Shown here: in pieces, positions 34,655-43,253 of the stretch
Layout: the number at the start of each line of letters is the position of its first letter
Position numbering within the stretch: the first letter of the stretch is position 1
Origin: Prolixibacteraceae bacterium
GTDB taxonomy: Bacteria > Bacteroidota > Bacteroidia > Bacteroidales > Prolixibacteraceae
Assembly (NCBI GenBank): GCA_023229575.1
Contig: JALNYZ010000001.1
Location: 124,001 to 188,000, forward strand
Length of the DNA stretch: 64,000 bases
Direction of reading: 5' to 3'
Notes under the pieces: generated by a model
Told to the model about the DNA's origin: nothing
Databases searched by the model: none
The model's input: only the letters and a program-made list of their open reading frames with translations
Made by a program: the position numbers and the translations under genes

Positions 34655-37123
34655 TTACACCCCCATCTTCGCCCTTCTGATCTGCTCCATGTCCGTAAAA
34701 TTCTCGCCAGGTACATAACCTGCCAGCGGAACAATCTTTTCGTGGATGGCATCGAGGAACCAGCCGGGTTGCGGGAAGAAGGCCTCTTCCAACTCGTAGG
34801 CCGGGGTGATCCAGTTGCGCGATCCAACAACCACCGGAGGTGCATCGAGGTAATCGAATGCAAGCTCGGTAATGTTGCGGGCCAGGTCGTTCAGAAACGA
34901 ACCGCGACTGTTGGCATCGCCCGAAATCAGGATGCGGCCGGTTTTCTTAACTGACTCAATCACCGGTCCATAGTTAAATGGCACGAGCGAACGTGCATCG
35001 ATAACTTCCGCCGACAGGCCATATTTCTCTTCCAATATTTTAGTGGCATCGAGGGCACGGTACAATGTAGCCCCGATTGTCAGAATGGTGACATCTTTAC
35101 CTGCTCTTTTCACATCCGGTTCGCCCATCGGGATTTCGTAATACCCTTCCGGGACACCACCTGCATGAAACTGTTCACCAATATCATAGACCCGCTGGCT
35201 TTCGAAGAATACTACAGGATCAGTACCCTGAAGCGCACTGTTCATCAAACCTTTTGCATCATAAGGAGTTACAGGAAAAACGACTTTCAATCCCGGGATA
35301 TGGGCCACCAATGAAGTCCAATCTTGTGAATGCTGGGCGCCATATTTAGAACCTACTGAAACCCGCAAAACGACAGGCATCTTCAGCACATTGCCGCTCA
35401 TCGCCTGCCATTTGGGCAATTGATTGAACACCTCATCGCCGCAACGGCCCAGGAAGTCGCAGTACATGATTTCAGGGATCACCCGCCCACCGCACATGGC
35501 ATAACCGATAGAAGTTCCTACGATGGAGGCTTCCGAAATCGGCGAATTGAACAGGCGGTGGTATGGAAGCGCTTCGGTAAGCCCGCGGTAGACGGCAAAT
35601 GCACCACCCCAGTCGCGGTTTTCTTCACCATAGGCAATCAATGTCGGATCTTTGTAGAAACGGTCGATAATTGCTTCAAAAATCCCGTCGCGAAGCTGAT
35701 ATTGCTTCATTTTGGAGAAGGGCTTGCCCTCGCCATCAAAAGCAAAACGCTCTTTTTTAGCCAATTGAATTACCCTGGCATTTTCTGCCATGGCATGATT
35801 GACCTCAACCGGGCGATCTTCCATTGAAACAGTTGGTGTATTGGAGAAGATCATCTCTCCAATTTGCTCCGGATGTTGGCGAATATCCATGCGGGGAGAG
35901 ACGCTTTCATCGATCGATACTTTCAAAAGTTCGACCATCAGCGCTTTGATCTCATCCCAGATGCCATCCAGTTTTTTCTGATCCGTTACACCGGCTTCCA
36001 CCAGATTTTTGGCATAAGTATGGATGCAATCCTGGTTTTGCCAGGCCTCTACCTCCTCCTTTGAACGGTAGGAGGAGGCATCCGACGGGGAGTGACCGCT
36101 GAAACGGTAGGTAAGCACCTCCAGCAAAACAGGACCCTTCTTCTCCTCTATGATTTTTAATTTCCTTTTGTAGGCGTCAATAACAGCCAGCGGATTGTAT
36201 CCGTCCACCCTTTCCGCATGCATCTGGTCGGGATTGACACCGGCTCCGATGCGGGCAGCCATGCCATAACCCATTGTCTCGCCGGCCGTTTGTCCGCCCA
36301 TGCCGTATTGGTTGTTCATGATGTTGAAGATCACCGGCAACCCGCCTTTCATGCCATCGTCCCAAAGTTGGGTAAACTGGTCCATGGCCGCGAAGGAGAT
36401 CCCTTCCCAAACCGGACCGCAGGCCATGGAGGCATCGCCGATGTTGGCCACCACCACACCCTTTTTGCGGTTTACTTTTTTGTAAAGTGCGGCTCCAACG
36501 GCGATATCACCGCTTCCGCCGACAATGGCATTGTTAGGATAAACGCCAAAAGGAGTGAAGAAGGCGTGCATACTTCCACCCAAACCCTTGTTGAAACCGG
36601 TTTCGCGGGCAAAAATTTCGGCCAGTGTTCCGTATATCAGAAATTTACGACCAAGCTCTTTGACAGTTCCTTTGAAATCCTTTTGCACGATTTTCAAAAT
36701 GGCGCCTTCAAAGAAAGTCTCCATGATGTGCATCAGCTGGGCATCGTCAAGTTTTTGAATCGAGCTAAGACCCTTTGCCAGAATTTCGCCATGGCTGCGG
36801 TGTGAGCCAAAGATGAAATCATCCACGGTGAGGGTGTAAGCCATTCCGACTGCTGAAGCTTCCTGACCTATCGAAAGGTGCGCCGGACCCGGGTGGTCGT
36901 AAGGAACGCCGCTGTACTCACCGGTAGTTTTGATGAGGTTCAGCATGGTTTCAAACTCACGGATCACCACCATGTCGTGGTAGATTCGGATCAGCTCATC
37001 GTTGGAGAAATTTTTAGTTTCCTCTTTGATGGTCTTGTTGTACTGATTAACAGGAATCGGCTTAAATGTGATCTCGCCGGCCTTTCTTGCGACACTGGGG
37101 TCAATAAACTGAACTTTAGGCAT
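34655..37123 (-). CDS. 2-oxo acid dehydrogenase E1 component, alpha-beta fusion
   Basis: 822 residues. Residues about 40-400 are an E1 alpha subunit: GSHRSHGEILAKGL and the thiamine-diphosphate motif NIGDASMACGPVWEG...NNQYG, then RFSGHSPSDASSYRSKEEVE. Residues about 470-822 are an E1 beta subunit: YGEENRDWGGAFAVYRGLTE, FNSPISEASIVGTSIGYA, and LISGDANSRGSFLNDLARNI. Fused E1 enzymes decarboxylate pyruvate, acetoin or branched-chain 2-oxo acids. The E3 and E2 genes upstream complete the complex. The substrate cannot be fixed from sequence; the neighbouring sugar-phosphate genes favour pyruvate or a similar 2-oxo acid or acetoin-like intermediate. Confidence 0.9.
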   Translation of the reverse strand: MPKVQFIDPSVARKAGEITFKPIPVNQYNKTIKEETKNFSNDELIRIYHDMVVIREFETMLNLIKTTGEYSGVPYDHPGPAHLSIGQEASAVGMAYTLTVDDFIFGSHRSHGEILAKGLSSIQKLDDAQLMHIMETFFEGAILKIVQKDFKGTVKELGRKFLIYGTLAEIFARETGFNKGLGGSMHAFFTPFGVYPNNAIVGGSGDIAVGAALYKKVNRKKGVVVANIGDASMACGPVWEGISFAAMDQFTQLWDDGMKGGLPVIFNIMNNQYGMGGQTAGETMGYGMAARIGAGVNPDQMHAERVDGYNPLAVIDAYKRKLKIIEEKKGPVLLEVLTYRFSGHSPSDASSYRSKEEVEAWQNQDCIHTYAKNLVEAGVTDQKKLDGIWDEIKALMVELLKVSIDESVSPRMDIRQHPEQIGEMIFSNTPTVSMEDRPVEVNHAMAENARVIQLAKKERFAFDGEGKPFSKMKQYQLRDGIFEAIIDRFYKDPTLIAYGEENRDWGGAFAVYRGLTEALPYHRLFNSPISEASIVGTSIGYAMCGGRVIPEIMYCDFLGRCGDEVFNQLPKWQAMSGNVLKMPVVLRVSVGSKYGAQHSQDWTSLVAHIPGLKVVFPVTPYDAKGLMNSALQGTDPVVFFESQRVYDIGEQFHAGGVPEGYYEIPMGEPDVKRAGKDVTILTIGATLYRALDATKILEEKYGLSAEVIDARSLVPFNYGPVIESVKKTGRILISGDANSRGSFLNDLARNITELAFDYLDAPPVVVGSRNWITPAYELEEAFFPQPGWFLDAIHEKIVPLAGYVPGENFTDMEQIRRAKMGV

Positions 37124-37130
37124 ACGAATG

Positions 37131-37341
37131 AATTGACAATTGACAATGGAAAATTGACAATTGGGTTAACACTAAAGTAATTGACAATGGACAATGGACA
37201 ATTGACAATTGACAATTACGTATATAATTGATATTAAGAACGATAATTATGTTTCTTTAAGTTTGTTTTTGTTTCTGAAACGTTACTGTACAAATTGTGC
37301 ATTCCCTTCATTGTCAACTGTCAATTGTCAATTGTCAATTT
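37131..37341. repeat. TTGACAAT repeat clusters in inverted orientation
   Basis: Between the E3 and E1 genes, 37131-37217 contains many ATTGACAAT and AATGGACAAT units, and 37309-37341 contains ATTGTCAACTGTCAATTGTC units in the opposite orientation. The arms can pair into long hairpins. No gene is present in the gap. Confidence 0.85.
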
Positions 37342-37347
37342 TAAGGT

Positions 37348-38712
37348 TCAAAATCCGAATATCGTCTCTTTAAATATCTCAGAAACAGTTGGATGCGGGA
37401 AAACGACCTCCTCCATTTCCTTGAGGGTCATCTCCATCTCGATGGCCATGCAGGCTCCGTAAATCATCTCGCTGGAGGGGTTTCCAAGCATATGAACGCC
37501 AAGTACTTCGCCATACTTCTCACCTACCAGGACTTTGCACAAACCGCTGCCACCCTCATTTTCAGCCAGGAAACGACCGGCATAGGCCATTGGAAGTTTA
37601 ACACTTCGGTAAGCAATATTTTGTTCTTTGGCTTTCTCTTCTGTCAGACCGACTCCGGAGAATTCAGGATTCGTATAGACAACTCCAGGAATTGCGTTGT
37701 AGCGCATCCGGTCGTTTCTTCCGGTCAGGTTGTTCACCACCACTTCGCCTTCACGGCTGGCCGTATGCGCAAGCAGGGAGAATCCGGTAACATCGCCGGC
37801 AGCATACACATTCGGCACGTTTGTTTTCATTTTTTCGTCTACTTTGATGCCGCCCCTGTCGAGTTCGACACCTAAATTTTCGAGGCCAAAACCTTTGGTG
37901 ACAGCCTTGCGGCCCACACTTACCAGAATTTTATCCCCGGAAACAGTCTCTTTTTTACCGGCTTTTTCAAAGATCACTTCATTACCCTTCACTTCAATAA
38001 CTTTGGATGAAAGGTGGAAGGTGATCCCCTTTTTCGCATACATCTGACGCAGCATGACGCTCATTTCGAGGTCCATACCGGTTAGAATCTCGTCCAGCAT
38101 CTCCACGATTGTCACGGTAGTGCCCAGAGAATTGAAGAAACTGGCAAACTCCATGCCTATAACTCCCCCACCAATGACTACCAGTGAGGCAGGAAGTTCT
38201 TTAAGCTGAAGAATCTCACGGTTGGTTAGGATAATTTCGTTGGGTGTCCCCAGTCCCGGAATCGGTGGAACAAAAGCCTCTGAGCCTGTGCAAATCAGTA
38301 AATTAACCGCTTCGATCTCCTCGTCACCTGCGGTGATGGAGATACCTGATGCAGAACGACCTTTGATAAATGCCTCCTTTTTAAGTACATCCACATGGTG
38401 CTCTTTCATTTTCATTCCGACTCCACCGACCAACTTTTTCACCACTTTCTCTTTTCTCGACATCATCTTGCCAAAATCGAAAGTCACCTCTTTGGCCTCG
38501 ACCCCATACTTGGAAGCACCGATGGCATTGTCATACAATTTTGCACTGTAGAGCAGTGTTTTCGTAGGGATACAACCTTCGTTCAGGCATACGCCACCCA
38601 ATTCGCTTTTCTCGATCAGGACTACTTTGAGTCCCTTGTGTCCGGCGCGTTCAGCTGCAACATATCCTGCAGGTCCACCACCAATGATTGCCAGATCGTA
38701 ATTTTTGCTCAT
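37348..38712 (-). CDS. lpdA: Dihydrolipoyl dehydrogenase (E3)
   Basis: 454 residues. E3 reoxidises the dihydrolipoyl arm of E2 with FAD and NAD. Visible motifs are DLAIIGGGPAGYVAAERAG (FAD binding), the redox disulfide in GGVCLNEGCIPTKTLLY, VVIGGGVIGMEFASFFNSLG (NAD binding), VYAAGDVTG, and the C-terminal active-site FPHPTVSEIFKETI with the His-Glu pair from the partner subunit. It starts 18 bases after the E2 stop, so the two are cotranscribed. Length is normal and all active-site residues are present. Confidence 0.96.
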   Translation of the reverse strand: MSKNYDLAIIGGGPAGYVAAERAGHKGLKVVLIEKSELGGVCLNEGCIPTKTLLYSAKLYDNAIGASKYGVEAKEVTFDFGKMMSRKEKVVKKLVGGVGMKMKEHHVDVLKKEAFIKGRSASGISITAGDEEIEAVNLLICTGSEAFVPPIPGLGTPNEIILTNREILQLKELPASLVVIGGGVIGMEFASFFNSLGTTVTIVEMLDEILTGMDLEMSVMLRQMYAKKGITFHLSSKVIEVKGNEVIFEKAGKKETVSGDKILVSVGRKAVTKGFGLENLGVELDRGGIKVDEKMKTNVPNVYAAGDVTGFSLLAHTASREGEVVVNNLTGRNDRMRYNAIPGVVYTNPEFSGVGLTEEKAKEQNIAYRSVKLPMAYAGRFLAENEGGSGLCKVLVGEKYGEVLGVHMLGNPSSEMIYGACMAIEMEMTLKEMEEVVFPHPTVSEIFKETIFGF

Positions 38713-38729
38713 GTTGAATTGCTTAAATT

Positions 38730-40046
38730 TTAAAGTTCAATGGTTAAGTTTTCGATTTCTGTCGCAATTTGTTTCAAAAATCGGGTAGCTTCTCCACCGT
38801 CGAGTGCCTGGTGGTTGTAAGTAAGGCTCAGTCCGAGGTGCGGAACAAAGCCGTAGACGCCGTCGCCCAGCTCTTTAGGTCTTGGTACAATGGTATTTAC
38901 ACCAAGAATGGCCGTTTGCGGAAGGTTGATAACAGGGGTAAACATTTCAACACCATAATTCCCCAGATTGGATACAGTAAAAGTGGCAGCTTCCGAAGCA
39001 AGCAAGTCAGGATTGATGCTCCCGTTTTTACAGGCAGCAGCAACTTCCTTCATCTGATTGGACAATCCCTGGATCGAAAGGTCATCGGCATTGCGAATAA
39101 CCGGGACCATCAATCCGCGGTCGGTATCAACGGCAATACCCAAATGGATTTTTTTGAAATATTTCATCGAGTCATCCATGAAATGGGTGTTTACCTGCGG
39201 ATATTTTCTCAACGCTTTGATCACCGCAAAGCAGATCAGGTCGTTCAGTGTAATATTCGTTGGATAACCTTCGTCAACAGCTTTCTTAACCACTTTTCGC
39301 AAATGACTGATTTGACGTGCATCAGCCGAAAGATGGTGGGTCAGCTGGGCAGAATTCTGCAACGAGCTAAGCATCGCTTTGGCAATCAGCTTGCGGATAT
39401 TGGACAATTTCTTGATTTCAAATTCATCAGACGCAACAGCGCCCGGTTGTTTAAGGTCTTTGGCCGTAATGGCCCCGCCCAAACCGCTGCCAGTGCAATT
39501 TGTGCAAAGTTGCTCCTCTTCGGCCCGTTTTTTGGCCAGCGGGGTAATTTTTGGTTTCGCTGCCAGATAGGCAATCAGGTCCTGCTCCAGAATTCTCCCA
39601 TGTGGACCAGTACCTTTTATTCCTGTGGTATCGATTCCTTCTCTTCCAGCAAGGGACCTTGCACGGGGCGAGATAAAATTATTCTCTCCTGCAGCGGATT
39701 CGGTAGTTTTGGTTGTAACTACAGTCTTTTCTTCCTTAACAGCGATAGTTTCAGGGACATCTTTTGCCGATGCTGCAATTGCATCAGGAGCGGATACGAT
39801 TGTTTCCCCTGCCTCGCCAATGACACATACCTCTTTCAGCACTGGAACTTCATCGCCTGATTCGTAGTGAAAAGCTAAGATGGTTCCATCGACAGGTGCG
39901 AACTCCTCGAAAGAAGCTTTATCTGTTTCATAGGCAAATAACAGTTCCCCTTTGGTGACTTTATCACCAATTTTCTTTGGTATCTCAGTTAAAATACAAC
40001 TTTCTACAGATTGCCCCTGCTTGGGCATGATCACAATGGTTGCCAT
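38730..40046 (-). CDS. Dihydrolipoamide acyltransferase (E2) with tandem E1/E3-binding domains
   Basis: 438 residues. An N-terminal lipoyl domain (1-80) has its lipoyl lysine in ETDKASFE (K43). A peripheral-subunit-binding domain follows at about 122-160 (ISPRARSLAGREGID...GRILEQDL), and a second similar segment at about 165-198 (ITPLAKKRAEEEQL...GGAITAKDL). The C-terminal catalytic domain (about 210-438) ends with YNHQALDGGEATRFL, the HxxxDG active site. It forms the core of the complex with the E1 and E3 products. It is the first gene of the minus-strand set and is divergent from the GntR regulator. Confidence 0.92.
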   Translation of the reverse strand: MATIVIMPKQGQSVESCILTEIPKKIGDKVTKGELLFAYETDKASFEEFAPVDGTILAFHYESGDEVPVLKEVCVIGEAGETIVSAPDAIAASAKDVPETIAVKEEKTVVTTKTTESAAGENNFISPRARSLAGREGIDTTGIKGTGPHGRILEQDLIAYLAAKPKITPLAKKRAEEEQLCTNCTGSGLGGAITAKDLKQPGAVASDEFEIKKLSNIRKLIAKAMLSSLQNSAQLTHHLSADARQISHLRKVVKKAVDEGYPTNITLNDLICFAVIKALRKYPQVNTHFMDDSMKYFKKIHLGIAVDTDRGLMVPVIRNADDLSIQGLSNQMKEVAAACKNGSINPDLLASEAATFTVSNLGNYGVEMFTPVINLPQTAILGVNTIVPRPKELGDGVYGFVPHLGLSLTYNHQALDGGEATRFLKQIATEIENLTIEL

Positions 40047-40061
40047 GTCAAATATTTTTTA

Positions 40062-40092
40062 CAAAACTAATTAATTCAACTTGTAAACACAA
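40062..40092 (-). promoter_or_regulatory. Promoter of the E2-E3-E1 genes
   Basis: On the minus strand, TTG at 40090-40092, a 20-base spacer and TAGTTTTG at 40062-40069 match the Bacteroidota consensus; the expected start of transcription is close to the E2 start codon at 40046. A TGTTTACAA site lies in the spacer. Confidence 0.6.
40081..40089 (-). promoter_or_regulatory. Putative GntR operator 1 (TGTTTACAA)
   Basis: The plus strand reads TTGTAAACA. It is embedded in the small palindrome CTTGTAAACACAAG (40080-40093) and lies between the -33 and -7 boxes of the E2 promoter, where a bound repressor would block transcription. Confidence 0.55.
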
Positions 40093-40153
40093 GTGTATAT
40101 GTGAAATAATTCTTAATTTTTAATTATTTATTTATAATATATTGAATATTTGA

Positions 40154-40162
40154 TGTTTACAA
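40154..40162 (+). promoter_or_regulatory. Putative GntR operator 2 (TGTTTACAA)
   Basis: An exact TGTTTACAA on the plus strand, midway between the two divergent promoters. Confidence 0.45.
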
Positions 40163-40184
40163 AATATAACAAAAAAATTTAATG

Positions 40185-40193
40185 TGTTTACAA
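40185..40193 (+). promoter_or_regulatory. Putative GntR operator 3 (TGTTTACAA)
   Basis: An exact TGTTTACAA (GTGTTTACAA at 40184-40193, the inverse of the 10 bases at 40081-40090). It overlaps the expected -33 zone of the regulator's own promoter, so autoregulation is likely. Confidence 0.5.
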
Positions 40194-40214
40194 CTTTTAC
40201 AAACAAAAATTATT

Positions 40215-40222
40215 TACCTTTG
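40215..40222 (+). promoter_or_regulatory. Putative -7 box of the GntR regulator gene
   Basis: TACCTTTG matches TAnnTTTG exactly. It ends only 7 bases before the ATG at 40230, implying a leaderless or near-leaderless message, or a start at the ATG at 40242. Confidence 0.5.
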
Positions 40223-40229
40223 TTGATTG

Positions 40230-40958
40230 ATGAAAAAATTGATGGAATACGCAACAGTCCTGCCACAGCATAGCAAGGTATACGAAATATTGAGACAACA
40301 CATCAACGAAGGTGTGTATAAGGAGGGAGACCTGCTCCCGTCTGAAAATGAGCTGTGTGTCCTGCACAAAGTGACCAGGCCAACCATTCGTAAAGCTCTG
40401 GATCGTCTTGCGAATGAGGGTTTTATTGCCAGGCACCAGGGGAAAGGCAGCATTGTGAAGGGCGCCCCAAAAGGAGTAGGAATCCTGGCCATGAAAGGGA
40501 CTACTTCAGCAGTTGGGAAAGAAAACCTACTCACCAAAATTATCGTTAAGCCTGAGATCAGAGGATGGAGTGAGGCTTTTTCCTTCTCGCTTTCCCGAAT
40601 TGAACTTGAATCGGGCTGCATCTACATGGAACGTCTGCGATTAGTGAACAATAAACCGGTATTTTTTGACATTACCATGATACCCAACATCAATCTTCCG
40701 CGGTTTATAGGGAGAAATATGGAGAACAAATCGCTGTTCGATGTCCTGAGAAAAAATTACAGGCTCGAGGTCAAAGGTGGGGAACAGCGCATTCTCGCGA
40801 TCACTGCAGACGAAAGGCTACAGAAATTTTTCGGTGTACCTGCAGGTCATCCGGTGGTGCAACTCAATCGAAAGATCGAGACCAACCGGATGGGCTTCTA
40901 CATCTACAGCCAGGTGTTTTGCAATACGGACGAATTTATGCTGAGCGGAAGTTTTTAA
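40230..40958 (+). CDS. GntR/HutC-family regulator with UTRA domain
   Basis: 242 residues from ATG 40230. The N-terminal winged helix (about 10-75) shows VYEILRQHINEGVYKEGDLL and PSENELCVLHKVTRPTIRKA, the GntR DNA-binding signature. The rest (about 90-242) is a UTRA ligand-binding domain, ending MGFYIYSQVFCNTDEFMLSG. HutC-type regulators are usually repressors released by a metabolite, often a sugar phosphate. It is divergent from the E2-E3-E1 genes, and the shared region has three TGTTTACAA sites. Its stop overlaps the stop of the convergent RidA-like gene by two bases. The effector is unknown. Confidence 0.9.
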   Translation: MKKLMEYATVLPQHSKVYEILRQHINEGVYKEGDLLPSENELCVLHKVTRPTIRKALDRLANEGFIARHQGKGSIVKGAPKGVGILAMKGTTSAVGKENLLTKIIVKPEIRGWSEAFSFSLSRIELESGCIYMERLRLVNNKPVFFDITMIPNINLPRFIGRNMENKSLFDVLRKNYRLEVKGGEQRILAITADERLQKFFGVPAGHPVVQLNRKIETNRMGFYIYSQVFCNTDEFMLSGSF

Positions 40959-41419
40959 TCGTTCAATTCAAATATCGCTTCAATCTCCACAGCACTGTTT
41001 CCAGGCAGGCCTGATACGCCAAATGCGCTTCTGGCACCAACTCCATTCTCAGCACCAAAAACCTCTTCCATCAGCTGGCTGCAACCATTGATTACGTATG
41101 GATGTTTGTCAAAATCCGGAGTTGCGTTCACCATGCCAAACAGCTTGACCACTCTTTTAATCTTATCCAGCGATCCAAGTTCGTGACGCAGTGTAGCCAA
41201 AATGGCCAACCCGGCAGCGCGGGCCGCCAGTTTGCCTGCTTCCAAATCAAGCTCTTCCCCAACCTTTCCCTTTATAAGTGTTCCGTCACTCGTGGCTGAA
41301 ACATGTCCGGAGAGATAGGCCAGGTTTCCGGAAACGACAAGCGGTCTGTACAATCCTTTCGGGGCAGATACGGGTGGCAACTGAAGTTGCAGTTCTTTGA
41401 TTCTAGCTTCGTAATTCAT
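40955..41419 (-). CDS. RidA/YjgF-family protein
   Basis: 154 residues. The pattern NLAYLSGHVSATSDGTLIKG, ARAAGLAILATLRHELGSLD and GARSAFGVSGLPGNSAVEIEAIFEL is that of the RidA (YjgF/YER057c) superfamily, longer-type subgroup. RidA itself hydrolyses reactive enamine/imine intermediates from PLP enzymes; other subgroups have unknown substrates. The arginine of the GARSAFG block corresponds to the conserved substrate-binding position. It follows PAP2 on the same strand and is convergent with the GntR gene. Whether it works with the dehydrogenase set is not shown. Confidence 0.88.
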   Translation of the reverse strand: MNYEARIKELQLQLPPVSAPKGLYRPLVVSGNLAYLSGHVSATSDGTLIKGKVGEELDLEAGKLAARAAGLAILATLRHELGSLDKIKRVVKLFGMVNATPDFDKHPYVINGCSQLMEEVFGAENGVGARSAFGVSGLPGNSAVEIEAIFELND

Positions 41420-41495
41420 GTTTATTGAAGTATTGATGTGTTAATGTGAAAATTGAAAAATGTGGAAATGTGAAAATAAACGCAATCGAAAATCG

Positions 41496-42182
41496 TCAAA
41501 GCAAGTCGTTTTGCAGTAGCAGTACTACCGTAGAAACCGTAAAAAAGACGACCATGGTAGCAGTGATGACAATTACTTCCAGTTCGTTGTGTGTTAGTTT
41601 ATTCCGTTGATACGGATGAACAGGGAAGGCCCTGTCTTCGGCCAAAAGAAGCAGTCTGAAAACCGACCAGCCAACAAGTGTGCCCAAAAGTATTCCTCCA
41701 AGGATATCCCCGGGGTAATGTACTCCGAGATAGATCCTGGTGTAGGCAATCAGGCAAGCCCATGGATAGATGAAAATCGTATATCCCCTGCTTCGGAAGA
41801 GCAGCGCCGAAAAGGTGGCGAAAGCGAAGGCATTGGCAGCGTGTGCCGAGACAAAACCATACAATCCGCCAGTTGTAAAGAAGATGTGGGCCAATGGTTT
41901 CACCGCAGGATCCTGAGATGGCCGCAGACGCATCACACCATGTTTCAAAAGGTTGGCGATCTGATCGGAGAACAAAATAATTAAAACCAGCGAAATAATG
42001 ACCGGAATGGATTTCCTTCCATATTTTCTGATGATCAGGTAAAGGGTAACACCGTAGAAAATGATCCAGGTAGAGGTGAGTGTAAAAAGAGCCATCACAT
42101 TATCCATCAGATCGCTGTGGAACCCATTCAGAAAAAAGAATGCAGATTTGTCCCAATCTGAGATTGTCTGTATTACACCCAT
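41496..42182 (-). CDS. PAP2-family membrane phosphatase
   Basis: 228 residues with about five membrane segments. The three-part phosphatidate/undecaprenyl-diphosphate phosphatase signature is present: KHGVMRLRP, then VSAHAANAFAF (serine and histidine of the second block), then YTRIYLGVHYPGD with the nucleophilic histidine. The active site would face the periplasm. Likely roles are undecaprenyl diphosphate recycling or lipid phosphate hydrolysis. It starts 7 bases after the obgE stop, so they are cotranscribed. Confidence 0.9.
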   Translation of the reverse strand: MGVIQTISDWDKSAFFFLNGFHSDLMDNVMALFTLTSTWIIFYGVTLYLIIRKYGRKSIPVIISLVLIILFSDQIANLLKHGVMRLRPSQDPAVKPLAHIFFTTGGLYGFVSAHAANAFAFATFSALLFRSRGYTIFIYPWACLIAYTRIYLGVHYPGDILGGILLGTLVGWSVFRLLLLAEDRAFPVHPYQRNKLTHNELEVIVITATMVVFFTVSTVVLLLQNDLL

Positions 42183-42189
42183 AACTATT

Positions 42190-43179
42190 CTATGAATTTA
42201 GAAGTTTCCAGATTTCATCTTTCAATTTTACAATCCCATCACCTGTAACTGATGAGATAAAGGTATGCGGAAAATCTTTGAATTCAGTGCTTATCTCTTT
42301 CATCAACTCTTTATCGAGCATATCAGATTTTGAGATAGCCACATATCTTTGTTTATCAAGTAGTTCAGGATTAAACATATCCAACTCATTCAGAAGAATA
42401 TCCAGCTCCTTCCTGTGATTTTTACTATCTGCCGGTATCAAAAAGAGCAAAATAGAGTTACGTTCGATGTGTCGTAGAAAACGCAATCCAAGGCCACGTC
42501 CTTCATGCGCTCCCTCAATAATTCCCGGGATATCTGCCATCACAAAGGATTGATTGTCCCTGTAGGAGACAATTCCCAGATTAGGGACCAGGGTTGTAAA
42601 CGGATAATCGGCAATTTCCGGTTTGGCTGCGGAAACCACCGAAAGCAGGGTAGATTTGCCGGCATTCGGAAATCCTACCAGGCCCACATCTGCAAGGATC
42701 TTCAGTTCCAGGATCTTCCATCCCTCCTCTTCGTCTTCACCGGGTTGGGCATATCTGGGAGTCTGGTGGGTGGCGCTCTTGAAGTTGACATTACCGAGCC
42801 CTCCCCTGCCCCCCTTCACCAGGATATTTGATTGATCGTGTTCTGTGATTTCGAAAAGCACCTCGCCTGTTTCGGCATCTTTGGCAACTGTCCCCAGGGG
42901 AACATCCAGGATAATATCTTCACCGTCCTTGCCATGACTGCGTGAAGCTCCTCCACATTCGCCCCATTCAGCAAAAATATGCTTGCGATATTTCAGGTGC
43001 AAAAGCGTCCACATCTGACTGTTGCCACGAAGGATAATGTGCCCTCCCCTGCCGCCGTCGCCACCGTCGGGTCCTCCTTTCGCAGCAAATTTCTCCCTGC
43101 GAAAGTGTTTGGACCCCGCCCCTCCATGGCCCGAACGACACATGATTTTCACATAATCCACAAAATTTGTTTCTGCCAT
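42190..43179 (-). CDS. obgE: GTPase ObgE
   Basis: About 329 residues from ATG 43179 (MAETNFVDYVKIMCRSGHGG). The longer frame to 43203 begins within the predicted promoter and lacks family similarity. The N-terminal glycine-rich Obg fold (RREKFAAKGGPDGGDGGRGG) is followed by the G domain with GFPNAGKSTLLSVVSAAKP (P-loop), DIPGIIEGAHEGRGLG (G3) and AISKSDMLD (G4). ObgE is an essential ribosome-associated GTPase involved in large-subunit maturation and stress responses. Closely followed by the PAP2 gene. Confidence 0.96.
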   Translation of the reverse strand: MAETNFVDYVKIMCRSGHGGAGSKHFRREKFAAKGGPDGGDGGRGGHIILRGNSQMWTLLHLKYRKHIFAEWGECGGASRSHGKDGEDIILDVPLGTVAKDAETGEVLFEITEHDQSNILVKGGRGGLGNVNFKSATHQTPRYAQPGEDEEEGWKILELKILADVGLVGFPNAGKSTLLSVVSAAKPEIADYPFTTLVPNLGIVSYRDNQSFVMADIPGIIEGAHEGRGLGLRFLRHIERNSILLFLIPADSKNHRKELDILLNELDMFNPELLDKQRYVAISKSDMLDKELMKEISTEFKDFPHTFISSVTGDGIVKLKDEIWKLLNS

Positions 43180-43200
43180 CGCTCCTTTTATAGGTTGCCG

Positions 43201-43208
43201 CAAAGGTA
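43201..43208 (-). promoter_or_regulatory. Putative -7 box for obgE
   Basis: On the minus strand TACCTTTG fits TAnnTTTG and lies 21 bases before the obgE ATG at 43179. No clear -33 TTG; this box supports the downstream start choice. Confidence 0.45.
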
Positions 43209-43253
43209 CACACTATCCCCGACTATCGAAAACGATCGAAGATAGACAATTTT

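Noticed and set aside
38769..39860. 363-codon frame antisense to the E2 gene
   Set aside because: It is long, but it mirrors the codons of the lipoyl-E2 gene, contains no domain, and has unnatural cysteine- and phenylalanine-rich stretches.
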